A stretch of DNA of 64,000 bases, from positions 1-64,000 of the forward strand of contig CATJWN010000069.1 in NCBI GenBank assembly GCA_949745595.1, read 5' to 3'. Position 1 is the stretch's first letter. The number at the start of each line of letters is the position of its first letter. The translations under genes were made by a program, and so were the position numbers. A model generated the notes under the pieces. It was not told where the DNA came from. It made no database searches and saw only the letters and a program-made list of their open reading frames with translations. Shown piece by piece: positions 39,910 through 49,605 of this stretch. The DNA is from an uncultured Clostridia bacterium (GTDB lineage Bacteria > Bacillota > Clostridia > TANB77 > CAG-508).

Positions 39910-40585
39910 ATGTTGTTAATTTTTTCAAGAAGTGTAGTTTTATATTTTTTTGTTTTGGTAGTAATGAGACTTATGGGAAAACGTGAATTAAGTCAGCTTC
40001 AACCTTTTGAGCTAGTTATATCAATGATGATTGCAAACTTAGCTACTATACCAATGGAAGAAGTTGGAATTCCATTACTTTATGGAATAATTCCTATTTT
40101 AGCGTTACTTATTTTAGATATTATATTATCTATTATCAACTTAAAAAGTGTTTTTATTAGAGGAATAATTTGTCGGTATTCCAAGGATAATAATTCATAG
40201 AGGTAAGATAGTAGAACAAGCATTGATTAAAGAAAATATGAGTTTGAATGAACTAGAAGAAAGACTTAGAGGTTATGGAATTACTAATATAGGTGATGTA
40301 GAATATGCAATTTTGGAAACAAATGGACAGCTTAGTGTAATAGAAAAACCAGAAAAACGAAATGTTAAAATCGAAGATTTAAACATAGAGGCTCAGTATG
40401 AAGGTATTGGTTATGATTTAGTATTAGACGGAAAAGTTATGTATGAAAATTTAAAGAAAATTGGAAAAAATTATGCATGGCTTAAAAAAGAAGTTGGTAA
40501 ATTTAATATGAAGCCAGAAGAGGCACTTATTGTGACACAAAATGGTGATCAAAGTATCTTTTGTCAGAAGAAGGAGAGAAAGTAA
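39910..40585 (+). CDS. YetF-like DUF421 membrane protein, read through a +1 shift at CGG
   Basis: A 224-residue protein when joined. Three N-terminal membrane segments include VVMRLMGKRELSQLQPFELVISMMIANLA, the DUF421 signature. A soluble domain follows. At CGG 40174-40176 the frame changes; skipping C gives IICGIPRIIIHRGKIVEQAL, the conserved G-x-P linker between the membrane and soluble parts. Frame 0 stops at 40200. In Bacillus, YetF and YdfS relatives are spore or membrane proteins. It overlaps the next gene by one base (TAATG). Confidence 0.87.
40174..40176 (+). other. CGG +1 shift site 7 (yetF-like)
   Basis: In-frame TGT CGG T; resuming at GGT (40175) gives Cys-Gly-Ile-Pro at residues 88-91. 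Confidence 0.88.
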
Positions 40586-40974
40586 TGAGCAATAGTATGA
40601 AAATAGTAATGATACTTACTTCTATAGCCGTGATAGTTGCTTTGAATCTACTAATAGGAAAGTATACAGATAAAATTATTGATAATATTGGAGTTAAAGT
40701 AGATAATTTAAAGCAATCTTTAGCCAGAAAAGATTTTGATAAAAGCAAAGAGATAAGTAAAGAGATAAGAGAAATGTGGGAAAATGAAACTGATAAATTT
40801 GGGTATTTTATGGACCATGAAGAATTAGAGAAATTAACTTTAAAAATTATGATAGTAGATGAGAACTTAAAAAATGATGATTATGAACGAGCTATAGAGG
40901 ATAGCATTGAAGTTAAATTTTTACTAGAGCATATTGAAGAAAAATTGAAATTAAGATTAAGTAATGTCTTTTAA
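40585..40974 (+). CDS. DUF4363-like membrane-anchored protein
   Basis: A 129-residue protein with one N-terminal membrane segment (IVMILTSIAVIVALNLLIG) and a helical, highly charged outer domain, as in DUF4363 proteins that accompany YetF-like genes in sporeformers. ATG 40585 is chosen because AAGGAGA precedes it and the overlap with the upstream stop is exactly TAATG. It is probably sporulation-linked; this is inference from context. Confidence 0.75.
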   Translation: MSNSMKIVMILTSIAVIVALNLLIGKYTDKIIDNIGVKVDNLKQSLARKDFDKSKEISKEIREMWENETDKFGYFMDHEELEKLTLKIMIVDENLKNDDYERAIEDSIEVKFLLEHIEEKLKLRLSNVF

Positions 40975-40982
40975 TTAAGTAA

Positions 40983-41007
40983 AAAGCTTGATGTAACATC
41001 AAGCTTT
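40983..41007. terminator. Bidirectional terminator between convergent genes
   Basis: An eleven-pair stem AAAGCTTGATG/CATCAAGCTTT with a three-base loop, with T-rich sequence on both sides. Confidence 0.85.
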
Positions 41008-41013
41008 AATAAA

Positions 41014-41946
41014 TTAATCCATATTTTCTTCTTTTACAATATATATTGGTCTACGTTTTACCTCTAAGTAAGTTTTAGATAAGTATTGTCCAATAATTCC
41101 AAGTGAGAAAAGTTGTATGCCGCTTACTAGGAAAATTATACAAACAAGAGATGGCCAACCACTAGTTGGATCACCAAAACATATAGTTCTAACAATGATT
41201 ACAAGAATCATTAAAAAAGCTGCTAAACAGAAAAATATTCCTAGAAATGAAGAGAAGATAAGTGGTGTTGTAGAAAAAGCTGTAATTCCTTCTAAGGCAT
41301 ATTTTACTAATTTCCAGAAAGACCATTTTGTTTCTCCAGCAACTCTTTGTACATTTTCAAATTCTAACCATTTTACTTTAAAACCTACGAAGCTAAATAA
41401 ACCTTTTGTATATCTATTATATTCTTTTAAAGAAAGAATGGCATTCACTACTTGACGAGTCATAAGTACATAGTCACGAGCTCCATCAACCATTTCAATT
41501 TTTGATATTTTATTTATAAACTTGTAGAAAATCCTAGCACAAAAACTTCTAATAATTGGTTCACCTTTTCTAGTAACTCTACGAGTTCCAACTGCATCGT
41601 AACCTTCATTAATAATAGTATTGTACATATCTTTTAAAAGATATGGTGGGTCTTGAAGATCTGCGTCCATAAGTGTAACATAATCGCCAGTAGAGTGTTC
41701 TAAGCCAGCATAAATAGCGGCTTCTTTGCCAAAATTTTTGGAAAAAGAAACATATTTTACTTTGTTATCTTTGCTTTTTAAGTTTTTTATAACATTTAGT
41801 GTATTATCATTAGAGCCATCATCTACAAAAATATACTCAAATTCAGTATTTTCAAAATCTTTAATATTTTTTTCAATTTCTTCATAAAATAGAGGTATGG
41901 CTTTTTCCTCGTTATAACAAGAAACTATAACTGAAATCTTTGGCAT
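41014..41946 (-). CDS. Family 2 glycosyltransferase, GtrB/DPM1-like
   Basis: A 310-residue polyprenyl-phosphate glycosyltransferase. The GT-A domain has SVIVSCYNEEKAIPLFYEEI, FVDDGSNDNTL and MDADLQDPP (DxD metal site), followed by GTRRVTRKGEPIIR. Two C-terminal membrane hairpin segments (about 230-290) are typical of GtrB. It transfers a sugar from UDP-sugar to undecaprenyl phosphate, which could feed GT-C enzymes such as the one at 29 kb. It is transcribed alone from its own promoter. Confidence 0.92.
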   Translation of the reverse strand: MPKISVIVSCYNEEKAIPLFYEEIEKNIKDFENTEFEYIFVDDGSNDNTLNVIKNLKSKDNKVKYVSFSKNFGKEAAIYAGLEHSTGDYVTLMDADLQDPPYLLKDMYNTIINEGYDAVGTRRVTRKGEPIIRSFCARIFYKFINKISKIEMVDGARDYVLMTRQVVNAILSLKEYNRYTKGLFSFVGFKVKWLEFENVQRVAGETKWSFWKLVKYALEGITAFSTTPLIFSSFLGIFFCLAAFLMILVIIVRTICFGDPTSGWPSLVCIIFLVSGIQLFSLGIIGQYLSKTYLEVKRRPIYIVKEENMD

Positions 41947-41979
41947 AATTAATTTTCTCCTAACTTACAAACTATTCAT

Positions 41980-42008
41980 ATTATAGCACAAATGGACAAA
42001 ATTAACAA
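41980..42008 (-). promoter_or_regulatory. Promoter of the GT2 gene
   Basis: Minus-strand TTGTTA, 17 bases, TATAAT, 34 bases before the ATG at 41946. Confidence 0.7.
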
Positions 42009-42033
42009 TACTTTTCTTTTTTTAAAAAACTAC

Positions 42034-42062
42034 TTGAAAATTAGAAAATTATGTTATAGAAT
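42034..42062 (+). promoter_or_regulatory. Promoter of the glycolytic operon
   Basis: TTGAAA, 17 bases, TAGAAT, about 80 bases before gap. It is divergent from the GT2 promoter. Confidence 0.65.
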
Positions 42063-42140
42063 GAAGGAGGTCAAAAAGACTAAATTTTTTTAGATACTTA
42101 TTTCTTAAATATAAATACAGTATCAGAATTGGAGGATATA

Positions 42141-43154
42141 ATGGCAGTAAAAGTAGCAATTAATGGTTTTGGACGTATAGGACGTCTTGCTTTTAGACAA
42201 ATGTTTGGAGCAGAAGGATATGAGGTAGTTGCTATCAATGACTTAACAAGTCCTAAAATGTTAGCACACTTATTAAAATATGATTCAGCTCAAGGAAGAT
42301 ACGCAAAAGCTGATACAGTTACAGCTGGAGAAGACTCAATTACTGTAGATGGAAAAGAAATTAAAATATATGCAAAAGCAAATGCTGAAGAATTACCTTG
42401 GGGAGAAATTGGAGTTGATGTTGTTTTAGAATGTACAGGTTTCTATACATCTAAAGAAAAATCAGAAGCTCATATTAGAGCAGGTGCAAAGAAAGTTGTT
42501 ATTTCTGCACCAGCAGGAAATGATTTACCAACAGTAGTTTACAATGTAAATCACACAATTTTAAAACCAGAGGATACAATTATTTCAGCAGCTTCTTGTA
42601 CAACAAACTGCTTAGCACCAATGGCAAAAGCTTTAAATGATTTTGCAAAAATTAAATCAGGAATTATGACAACAGTTCATGCTTATACTGGAGATCAAAT
42701 GATATTAGATGGACCACAAAGAAAGGGTGACTTAAGAAGAAGTCGTGCTGGAGCTGTAAACATTGTTCCAAACAGCACAGGTGCTGCAAAAGCTATAGGA
42801 TTAGTTATTCCAGAATTAAATGGAAAATTAATTGGTTCAGCACAAAGAGTTCCAACACCAACAGGTTCAACTACTATATTAGTAGCAGTTGTTGAGGGTG
42901 AAGTTACAGTTGATGGTATTAATAATGCTATGAAGGCTGTTGCTAATGAATCTTATGGATATAATGAGGATCAAATTGTTTCAAGTGATGTTATTGGTAT
43001 GACATATGGTTCATTATTTGATAGCACACAAACAATGGCAACACCAATTGGAGATGGAAATACACAAGTACAAGTAGTTTCTTGGTATGATAATGAAAAT
43101 TCTTATGTAAGTCAAATGGTTAGAACAATCAAATATTTTGCTGAATTAGGATAA
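42141..43154 (+). CDS. gap: Glyceraldehyde-3-phosphate dehydrogenase
   Basis: Oxidises G3P to 1,3-bisphosphoglycerate with NAD. The 337 residues include the NAD fold [14 protein letters not shown], the catalytic cysteine block [24 protein letters not shown] and [18 protein letters not shown] 42141 (MAVKVAING) is preferred to 42129 because TTGGAGGA lies just before it. It is first in the order gap-pgk-tpiA-gpmI. Confidence 0.98.
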   Translation: MAVKVAINGFGRIGRLAFRQMFGAEGYEVVAINDLTSPKMLAHLLKYDSAQGRYAKADTVTAGEDSITVDGKEIKIYAKANAEELPWGEIGVDVVLECTGFYTSKEKSEAHIRAGAKKVVISAPAGNDLPTVVYNVNHTILKPEDTIISAASCTTNCLAPMAKALNDFAKIKSGIMTTVHAYTGDQMILDGPQRKGDLRRSRAGAVNIVPNSTGAAKAIGLVIPELNGKLIGSAQRVPTPTGSTTILVAVVEGEVTVDGINNAMKAVANESYGYNEDQIVSSDVIGMTYGSLFDSTQTMATPIGDGNTQVQVVSWYDNENSYVSQMVRTIKYFAELG

Positions 43155-43230
43155 TTAAATAAATAGTAAATTTAGGAGGTGGCAGGTAAAGGCTATCTCC
43201 TTTTATACTTTTTAGCAGGAGGGTGAAAAA

Positions 43231-44415
43231 ATGAGTAAAAAAACAGTCAGAGATATTGACGTTAAAGGAAAAAAGGTATTAGTTAGATGTGATTTTAATG
43301 TTCCTATGGACGAGGAAAAAAATATCACAGATAATAGAAGAATTGTTGCTGCATTGGATACAATAAAATATCTATTAGAGCAAAATTGTAAAGTTATTTT
43401 ATGTTCACATTTAGGAAGACCAAAGGGAGAAGTAAATCCAAAATATTCTTTAGCACCAGTTGCTAAAGAACTTTCTAGATTGCTTGGAAAAGAAGTAAAA
43501 CTTGCAAATGATGTTGTTGGAGAAAGTGCAAAAGCACTTACTAGCAATATGCAAGAAGGAGAAATCGTTTTATTAGAAAATGTTAGATATGAGGCTGGAG
43601 AAGAAAAAAATGACGAAGAGTTATCAAAGAAATTTGCTTCTTTAGCAGAACTATATGTAAATGATGCTTTTGGTACAGCACATAGAGCACATAGTTCAAC
43701 TACAGGTGTTGCAAGCTTTTTACCAGCGGTATCAGGATTTTTAATTGAAAAAGAGTTGAAATTTTTAGGTGCAGCTTTAGAAAATCCAGAAAGACCTTTT
43801 GTTGCCATTTTAGGTGGAGCAAAAGTTTCTGATAAAATAGGGGTTATAGATAACTTATTAGAAAAAGTTGATACTTTAATCATTGGTGGAGGTATGGCAT
43901 ATACTTTCTTTAAAGCAATGGGATATGAAGTAGGAAAATCACTTTGTGAACTTGATAAATTAGATTTAGCTAAAAGCTTAATGGAAAAAGCAAAGACTAA
44001 AGGTGTTAAATTAATTCTTCCAGTAGATAATAGAGTTGGTAAAGAATTTAGCACTGATACAGAAAGTAAATTTGTAAATTCGACAGAAATACCAGCTGAT
44101 TGGGAAGGCTTAGATATTGGACCAAAAACAATTGAAATGTATAGCGAAGAGTTAAGAAAGGCTAAAACAGTAGTATGGAATGGTCCACTTGGTGCTTTTG
44201 AAATGGAACAATTTGCGGAAGGTACTAATAGTATAGCAAGAATATTAGCTGAAGTAGATGCTACAACAATAGTTGGTGGTGGAGATTCAGCAGCAGCAGT
44301 TGAGAAAGTAGGCTTAGCAGATAAATTTACACATATTTCAACAGGTGGAGGAGCTTCACTTGAATTTTTAGAAGGTAAAAAATTACCAGGAATTGAGGCT
44401 TTACAAGATAAATAA
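43231..44415 (+). CDS. pgk: Phosphoglycerate kinase
   Basis: Makes ATP from 1,3-bisphosphoglycerate, 394 residues. It has [52 protein letters not shown] and the C-terminal [25 protein letters not shown] precedes the ATG. The 76-base gap after gap carries AGGAGGT and ATCTCCT, which could pair, so some differential control is possible. Confidence 0.98.
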   Translation: MSKKTVRDIDVKGKKVLVRCDFNVPMDEEKNITDNRRIVAALDTIKYLLEQNCKVILCSHLGRPKGEVNPKYSLAPVAKELSRLLGKEVKLANDVVGESAKALTSNMQEGEIVLLENVRYEAGEEKNDEELSKKFASLAELYVNDAFGTAHRAHSSTTGVASFLPAVSGFLIEKELKFLGAALENPERPFVAILGGAKVSDKIGVIDNLLEKVDTLIIGGGMAYTFFKAMGYEVGKSLCELDKLDLAKSLMEKAKTKGVKLILPVDNRVGKEFSTDTESKFVNSTEIPADWEGLDIGPKTIEMYSEELRKAKTVVWNGPLGAFEMEQFAEGTNSIARILAEVDATTIVGGGDSAAAVEKVGLADKFTHISTGGGASLEFLEGKKLPGIEALQDK

Positions 44416-44434
44416 ATTTTAGGAGGATTTGATT

Positions 44435-45187
44435 ATGCGTAGAAAAGTAATTGCTGGAAACTGGAAAATGAATATGCTTCCAAATGAAGCTATTGAGTAT
44501 TTACAAGCTTTTGAGCCAATGGTAAAAAATGCAGAGGCTGAAGTTATTTTATGTGTGCCTTATACAGATTTATTTTATTGTATAATGAATGCACAAGGTA
44601 CAAATATAAAAATTGGTGCACAAAATATGCACTATTCAGAAACAGGAGCATATACTGGAGAAGTTTCTCCTAAGATGTTAAAAGTGGTTGGAGTCGAATA
44701 TGTAATAATAGGACACTCTGAAAGAAGAGCATATTATGGTGAAACAGATGAAATTGTTAATAAAAAGGTAAAAGCTGCTTTTGAATATGAACTTAAGCCA
44801 ATTGTATGTGTTGGTGAAAGTTTAGAGCAAAGGGAAGCAGGAAAAACAGAAGAAATTATAACGAGTCAAACTAGACTTGCTTTAGAAGGTTTAACTCCTG
44901 AACAAGTTAAAGCTACAATAATTGCTTATGAGCCTATTTGGGCAATCGGTACTGGCAAAACAGCGACTTCTGAAGATGCAAATAATAGCATAAAATCTAT
45001 ACGTGCGGAAATCGCTAAGATTTACGGTAGTGAAGTAGCAGAAGAAGTTATTATTCAATATGGAGGAAGTGTAAAATCTTCAAATGCAAAAGAATTATTT
45101 GAGACATCTGATATAGATGGAGGATTAGTTGGAGGAGCTAGTTTGAAGCCAGACGAATTCTCAAAAATTGTAAATTATAACAAATAA
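44435..45187 (+). CDS. tpiA: Triosephosphate isomerase
   Basis: Interconverts DHAP and G3P. The 250 residues show IAGNWKMN (active-site Lys), GHSERRAYYGE (His) and AYEPIWAIGTGKTA (Glu), then QYGGSVKSSN and GGLVGGASL. ATG 44435 is preferred to the in-frame TTG at 44429, with AGGAGGA 7 bases before it. It lies in the glycolytic operon, 19 bases after pgk. Confidence 0.98.
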   Translation: MRRKVIAGNWKMNMLPNEAIEYLQAFEPMVKNAEAEVILCVPYTDLFYCIMNAQGTNIKIGAQNMHYSETGAYTGEVSPKMLKVVGVEYVIIGHSERRAYYGETDEIVNKKVKAAFEYELKPIVCVGESLEQREAGKTEEIITSQTRLALEGLTPEQVKATIIAYEPIWAIGTGKTATSEDANNSIKSIRAEIAKIYGSEVAEEVIIQYGGSVKSSNAKELFETSDIDGGLVGGASLKPDEFSKIVNYNK

Positions 45188-45221
45188 TGTAATACAGAAT
45201 AGAAAGGAATATAAAGAAATT

Positions 45222-46757
45222 ATGGGAAAAAAAGTAACTATGCTCATGATTCTAGATGGTTTTGGAATCAATGAGAAAACAGAAGGAAATGCAGTAAAAC
45301 TTGCAAATATTCCATATTTAAGAAATTTATTACAAGAAAATCCTAATACAATTATTCATACAAGTGGATTAGATGTAGGGCTTCCAGATGGACAAATGGG
45401 AAATTCTGAGGTAGGACATACTAATATTGGTGCAGGAAGAATAATATATCAAGATTTAGCTAAAATAACAAAAGAAATTGAAGAAGGTGATTTCTTTAGT
45501 AAATCAGAATTAGTTTCTGCTATTGAAAATTGCAAGAAAAATGGTACAAAACTTCATGTAATGGGATTATTATCAGATGGTGGAGTTCATAGCCATAATA
45601 GACATTTATATGCTATTTTAGAACTTGCAAAAAGAAAAGATTTTGAAGATGTTTATGTACATTGCTTTATGGATGGTAGAGATACACCACCAGCTTCTGG
45701 AGAAACATATATAAATGAACTTGAAGAAAAAATGGCAGAAAAGGGTATTGGAAAAATAGCTACTATTTCAGGAAGATTTTATGCAATGGATAGAGATAAG
45801 AGATGGGAAAGAGTTTCAAAAGCTTATGATGCTTTAGTTCGTGGAGAAGGTAAAAAGGCAATATCAGCTATTGAAGCTGTTGAAGAATCATATAGACAAG
45901 AATTATTTGACGAATTTATTGTTCCAACTGTTATTTGCAATAAAAATGGAGAGCCAACAGCTAAAATAGAAGAAAACGATTCAGTAATATTCTTCAATTT
46001 TAGACCAGATAGAGCAAGAGAAATTACTAGAGCTATAGTAGATCCTGAATTTGATGGATTTGAAACAGATTATAAGTCAACATATTTTGTATGTATGACA
46101 CCTTATGATTCGACACTTCCAAATGTAAAGATTGCATATCCAAAAGAGGAAATTCATAATACTTTTGGAGAATATATTAGCAATAAAGGATTAACACAAT
46201 TACGTATTGCAGAAACTGAAAAGTATGCACATGTTACATTCTTTTTCAATGGTGGAGAAGAAAAACAATATCCAGGTGAGAGTAGAATTTTAGTACCGTC
46301 TCCAAAAGTTGAGACTTATGATATGCAACCAGAAATGAGCGCTTATGAAGTAGCTGATAAAGTAGTAGAAGCAATAAATTCAGAAGAATTTGATAGTATT
46401 ATTCTAAATTTTGCAAATCCAGACATGGTAGGACATACTGGAAGTATAGAGGCTGCTTGTAAGGCATTAGAGGCTATTGATGAGTGCGTTCAAAAAGTTG
46501 TAAAAGCGATAAATGAACATAATGGAGTTTTATTAATTACAGCAGATCATGGAAATTGTGAACAAATGATAGATTACGCAAGTGGAGAACCACATACGGC
46601 TCATACTACAAATCCAGTTCCGCTTGCAATAATAGGATTACCAGAAAATAAAAAATTAAATGAAGGATGTTTAGCTGATTTAGCTCCAACAATGTTAGAT
46701 ATTATGGGACTTGAAAAGCCAGAAGAAATGACTGGAAAAAGTTTGATAATAGGCTAG
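45222..46757 (+). CDS. gpmI: 2,3-bisphosphoglycerate-independent phosphoglycerate mutase
   Basis: Metal-dependent mutase of the alkaline phosphatase superfamily, 511 residues. LMILDGFGINE and DGQMGNSEVGHTNIGAGRI contain the metal site and the catalytic serine. GLLSDGGVHSH, DGRDTPP and LITADHGNCEQM complete the signature. It is the last glycolytic gene here; enolase is not adjacent in the window. Confidence 0.98.
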   Translation: MGKKVTMLMILDGFGINEKTEGNAVKLANIPYLRNLLQENPNTIIHTSGLDVGLPDGQMGNSEVGHTNIGAGRIIYQDLAKITKEIEEGDFFSKSELVSAIENCKKNGTKLHVMGLLSDGGVHSHNRHLYAILELAKRKDFEDVYVHCFMDGRDTPPASGETYINELEEKMAEKGIGKIATISGRFYAMDRDKRWERVSKAYDALVRGEGKKAISAIEAVEESYRQELFDEFIVPTVICNKNGEPTAKIEENDSVIFFNFRPDRAREITRAIVDPEFDGFETDYKSTYFVCMTPYDSTLPNVKIAYPKEEIHNTFGEYISNKGLTQLRIAETEKYAHVTFFFNGGEEKQYPGESRILVPSPKVETYDMQPEMSAYEVADKVVEAINSEEFDSIILNFANPDMVGHTGSIEAACKALEAIDECVQKVVKAINEHNGVLLITADHGNCEQMIDYASGEPHTAHTTNPVPLAIIGLPENKKLNEGCLADLAPTMLDIMGLEKPEEMTGKSLIIG

Positions 46758-46766
46758 GAGATTATT

Positions 46767-47504
46767 ATGATAAGCTTAGCAGAAGAAAAATTATTATATT
46801 CAGAAATTCAGAAAAAATTATTTTATATAATTCCAGAGAAGTGGGAGAGTATATATTTATACACTTCTATTATTGATGTGCGTGGAGGAAAGCCAAAAGG
46901 CGAGTTATATTTTTATTATATACCAAAGGGTATTATAAAGAAAAAACCGGTTAATTGTTATGAAATACCTAGTTTATTCGATATTGACGAAGAAGATTAT
47001 TCTGCGCGTATTACTGAACTATATAAACTAATGAAAGCCTTAAGAGAAGCTTATACTAAAAGAAAAGGTAGAGCTTGGTCAAACCTTAATATCATTATTG
47101 AAAATTTTCAATTTAAAGTAGAATATGGTTTTGAAGACCTAGCAAATTCTGAATATGATTCTTATGAGAGACACGTAATTTGGAGATATAAATATCTAAA
47201 TATAGATTTTGATTCATTTTCAAAAAAAGATAAAAAAATTGTTGAACGATATTTGCAAGAAGTTCATTCACATGGAGAGTTAAAAAAAGATTTATATATA
47301 GAGGGTGTTTATAAAGTGGCAATGAAAAATATTGTAGATTTTGAAAAAACTCTTACAGTCGATGAGGCTATTGCACAGTCTAAACAAGAGGAAATAAAAA
47401 AAGTTCCTAAGAAAGTAAAAAAACAGCAAGTACAGCAAGAAGATTCAGAAAATATAAATAATCAAATATTAAATTTTGGAAATAAACCAATAAAGAGAGA
47501 TTAG
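46767..47504 (+). CDS. YezG/DUF600-family immunity-like protein
   Basis: A 245-residue protein. Its N-terminal 150 residues match the YezG/DUF600 antitoxin family pattern (LFYIIPEKWESIYLYTSI, GKPKGELYFYYIPKG, LMKALREAY, then FEDLANSEYDSYERHVIWRYKYL). The C-terminal 90 residues are charged and low in complexity, ending in NFGNKPIKRD. No LXG toxin or other partner is visible, so it is either an orphan immunity gene or serves another role. It starts 9 bases after gpmI and ends 4 bases before the IS remnant. Confidence 0.72.
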   Translation: MISLAEEKLLYSEIQKKLFYIIPEKWESIYLYTSIIDVRGGKPKGELYFYYIPKGIIKKKPVNCYEIPSLFDIDEEDYSARITELYKLMKALREAYTKRKGRAWSNLNIIIENFQFKVEYGFEDLANSEYDSYERHVIWRYKYLNIDFDSFSKKDKKIVERYLQEVHSHGELKKDLYIEGVYKVAMKNIVDFEKTLTVDEAIAQSKQEEIKKVPKKVKKQQVQQEDSENINNQILNFGNKPIKRD

Positions 47505-47558
47505 AGATTGAAGTGAACCCCATATAGTGGACACTAAATAAAAAGAACTCTTTACTTG

Positions 47559-47592
47559 GAGACTACATTTTAATGTAGTCTCTATTTTTTAT
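47559..47592 (+). terminator. Hairpin terminator inside the IS remnant
   Basis: An eleven-pair stem GAGACTACATT/AATGTAGTCTC is followed by TATTTTTTA. It would now end the glycolytic-operon transcript. Confidence 0.65.
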
Positions 47593-47641
47593 TCTTATTG
47601 TATTATAAAATAATAGCCAATCTTTTACAATGTCTATATAT

Positions 47642-47908
47642 TCAGTTAGATTGGTATTTTTTTAATATTTCATATCTTTCTTTATAATTAATTTCATCAT
47701 TTTTTATACGACCTCGTTTTTGTCTAATAATTTGATTGCTTTTTCTGTATTTTCTAACCCACATTTCAACTGTATGCCAACTTGTAATATTATATTTATC
47801 TGCAATTGACTGATATGTACCCTGATGATTAATATACTCTCCAATTACTGTACCAATTAATTCATCCGAATAATCTTTTCTGAATTTTTGTCCTTTTTTT
47901 ATTCCCAT
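47642..47908 (-). CDS. IS3-family transposase OrfA (element remnant)
   Basis: An 88-residue frame with a helix-turn-helix (YQSIADKYNITSWHTVEMWVRKY) typical of IS3/IS150 OrfA, which binds the terminal repeats. It ends KKYQSN at an A-rich tract where a full element would shift by -1 into OrfB. Only a C-terminal scrap of OrfB follows, so no complete transposase can be made. AGGTGT precedes the ATG on the minus strand. Confidence 0.8.
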   Translation of the reverse strand: MGIKKGQKFRKDYSDELIGTVIGEYINHQGTYQSIADKYNITSWHTVEMWVRKYRKSNQIIRQKRGRIKNDEINYKERYEILKKYQSN

Positions 47909-48012
47909 AAAAAATACACCTCCGTTTAAAGTATACCATAACTCTTTTTTATTATGGTCTACTAAACGGGGTGCATTTCAAGATATAATCTCTCTTTTTT
48001 AGTTTTCAAGCC

Positions 48013-48041
48013 TTGAAAAAATTATATGTATAAGTTAAAAT
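48013..48041 (+). promoter_or_regulatory. Promoter of the lemA pair
   Basis: TTGAAA, 17 bases, TAAAAT, 33 bases before the lemA ATG. The -35 box lies in a short inverted repeat TTTTCAAG/CTTGAAAA. Confidence 0.6.
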
Positions 48042-48074
48042 TAAATAAGAAAATAGGATATAAGGGAGCTTTTT

Positions 48075-48617
48075 ATGGGAATTTTAGAAATAACAATACT
48101 TTTTGTCGTAATAGCTGTATTGCTAGGGATTATATTGATATATAACAATTGTATAAGCGCTAGAAACAAAGTAAGTCAATCAAAATCCACAATAGATGTG
48201 TATTTAAATCAAAGATTTGATTTAATTCCAAATTTGGTCCAGTGTGTTAAAGGTTATCAAAAGCATGAAGAAAATATATTAAAGACAATCTCTGAATTGA
48301 GAAGTATATATAATGAAACTAAGAATTTAGATACTGCTAAAAATCTCATAAATAAAATGAATGTAGTTGTTTCTATTGCCGAAGCAAATCCTTCTTTAGA
48401 ATCAAATGAGCAGTTTTTATTTCTACAAAAAAATTTGGTGAAGATTGAAAGTCAGTTACAAGCAGCAAGAAGAATATACAATGGTGATGTAACCTTGTAT
48501 AATACTACAATACAAACTTTTCCTAATAATATTATCGCAAATTTATTTAAGATGACTCCAAAAGAACTATTTACAATAGAAGAATATAAAGCACAAACTA
48601 TGGAGGTTAAGTTATAG
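48075..48617 (+). CDS. LemA-family protein
   Basis: A 180-residue membrane-anchored helical protein. One N-terminal membrane segment is followed by the LemA signature YNNCISARNKVSQSKSTIDVYLNQRFDLIPNLVQCV and, later, ESQLQAARRIYNGDV and YNTTIQTFPNNIIA. The cellular role of LemA is not settled. It ends in the same base region where the next gene begins (TAGTGG), so the two are coupled. Confidence 0.93.
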   Translation: MGILEITILFVVIAVLLGIILIYNNCISARNKVSQSKSTIDVYLNQRFDLIPNLVQCVKGYQKHEENILKTISELRSIYNETKNLDTAKNLINKMNVVVSIAEANPSLESNEQFLFLQKNLVKIESQLQAARRIYNGDVTLYNTTIQTFPNNIIANLFKMTPKELFTIEEYKAQTMEVKL

Positions 48618-49516
48618 TGGAAAAAAATAATTTTGATGATATATATAAATCTATTACTTCTAGTGGTGTCGAAGAACAGTTATCTTTATTAAAGAAGAAA
48701 ACAAATTTAGCTTTTATTTTGTTTTTTGTAGCAATTGTAGTTATATTATTTATGTTTAAAATAAGAGTTCAATTTATTGTAACTTTTATTGGATTTGTTT
48801 TTTTAACAGGAACTTTGATGAATTATATTATTCAATCTGGAAATTACAAAAAATCTTTTAAAGAATTGATAATAGGGAGATTAGTTAATTTATATAATAA
48901 GGATTTTTCTTTTTCGGCAAGTTGTGGAATTTCAGATTTTGATTATCGTCAAGGACATTTTGAAATTTTTGATAGGTATCATTCAGAGGATTTAATTAGA
49001 GGAAGTATAAATGATAAATATGATTTTCAGATGTCAGAGGTAAAGACTGAGGAAGAAGAAGTTATTGAAGATAGCGATGGAAATACGCATATTGAACATA
49101 ACACGTTATTTTCGGGCGTTTTTGGAATAGTAGAATTACAAGGTGATATGCCTCTTCAAATGCATATAAAATCAAATAGTTTTATAAATAGATATAATAA
49201 AGATAGAATTGAAGTGGATTCATTAGAATTTGAAAAAGAATATGATATGTTTGCAACAGATAAGGTACGTGCAATGGAAATTTTTACTTCAGAGCTAATT
49301 GAAGAATTTAATAAATATCAAGAAGAAACTAAGCGTAGTATAGAGATAAAAGTTAAAAATAATAGATTGTTTTTCAGAATTGCTTGTGGAGCAACTTTTG
49401 AGGCTCCAATGATTAAAGATGCTTTGTCTTATGAATTTTTACAAAAGAACTATAGAATAATAGATTATCCAGTTACTATTATTTCTAAAATGTTAGAAAA
49501 TGCTACAAGAAGTTAA
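48617..49516 (+). CDS. DUF3137 membrane protein
   Basis: A 299-residue protein starting with GTG at the lemA stop. Two adjacent hydrophobic segments (about 33-75) precede a soluble domain with FSGVFGIVELQG, DSLEFEKEYDMFATDKVRAMEIFT and a galactose-binding-like end. DUF3137 proteins regularly accompany lemA in Bacillota. Function unknown. Confidence 0.85.
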   Translation: MEKNNFDDIYKSITSSGVEEQLSLLKKKTNLAFILFFVAIVVILFMFKIRVQFIVTFIGFVFLTGTLMNYIIQSGNYKKSFKELIIGRLVNLYNKDFSFSASCGISDFDYRQGHFEIFDRYHSEDLIRGSINDKYDFQMSEVKTEEEEVIEDSDGNTHIEHNTLFSGVFGIVELQGDMPLQMHIKSNSFINRYNKDRIEVDSLEFEKEYDMFATDKVRAMEIFTSELIEEFNKYQEETKRSIEIKVKNNRLFFRIACGATFEAPMIKDALSYEFLQKNYRIIDYPVTIISKMLENATRS

Positions 49517-49605
49517 AAGTAATAAAATCTTTAAAAATCTCTTTATTTCTCATTTAATCTATGATATAATACTAATTGCTTAAATAATAGCTAGAGGAGA
49601 AAGTT

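Larger units (their letters stand above)
47509..47980 (-). mobile_element. Internally deleted IS3-family element
   Basis: Terminal inverted repeats (47509-47544 and 47945-47980) begin TGAAGTGAACCCC and TGAAATGCACCCC and match over about 35 bases. Direct repeats AGAT at 47505-47508 and 47981-47984 look like the target duplication. Inside are an OrfA frame and a short DDE C-terminal remnant (roughly WLLFYNTIRI) after an A-run. The central part of OrfB is gone, so the 472-bp element cannot move on its own. Confidence 0.82.

Noticed and set aside
43155..43230. Possible attenuator between gap and pgk
   Set aside because: AGGAGGT and ATCTCCT can pair but there is no terminator T-run or alternative structure I can support.
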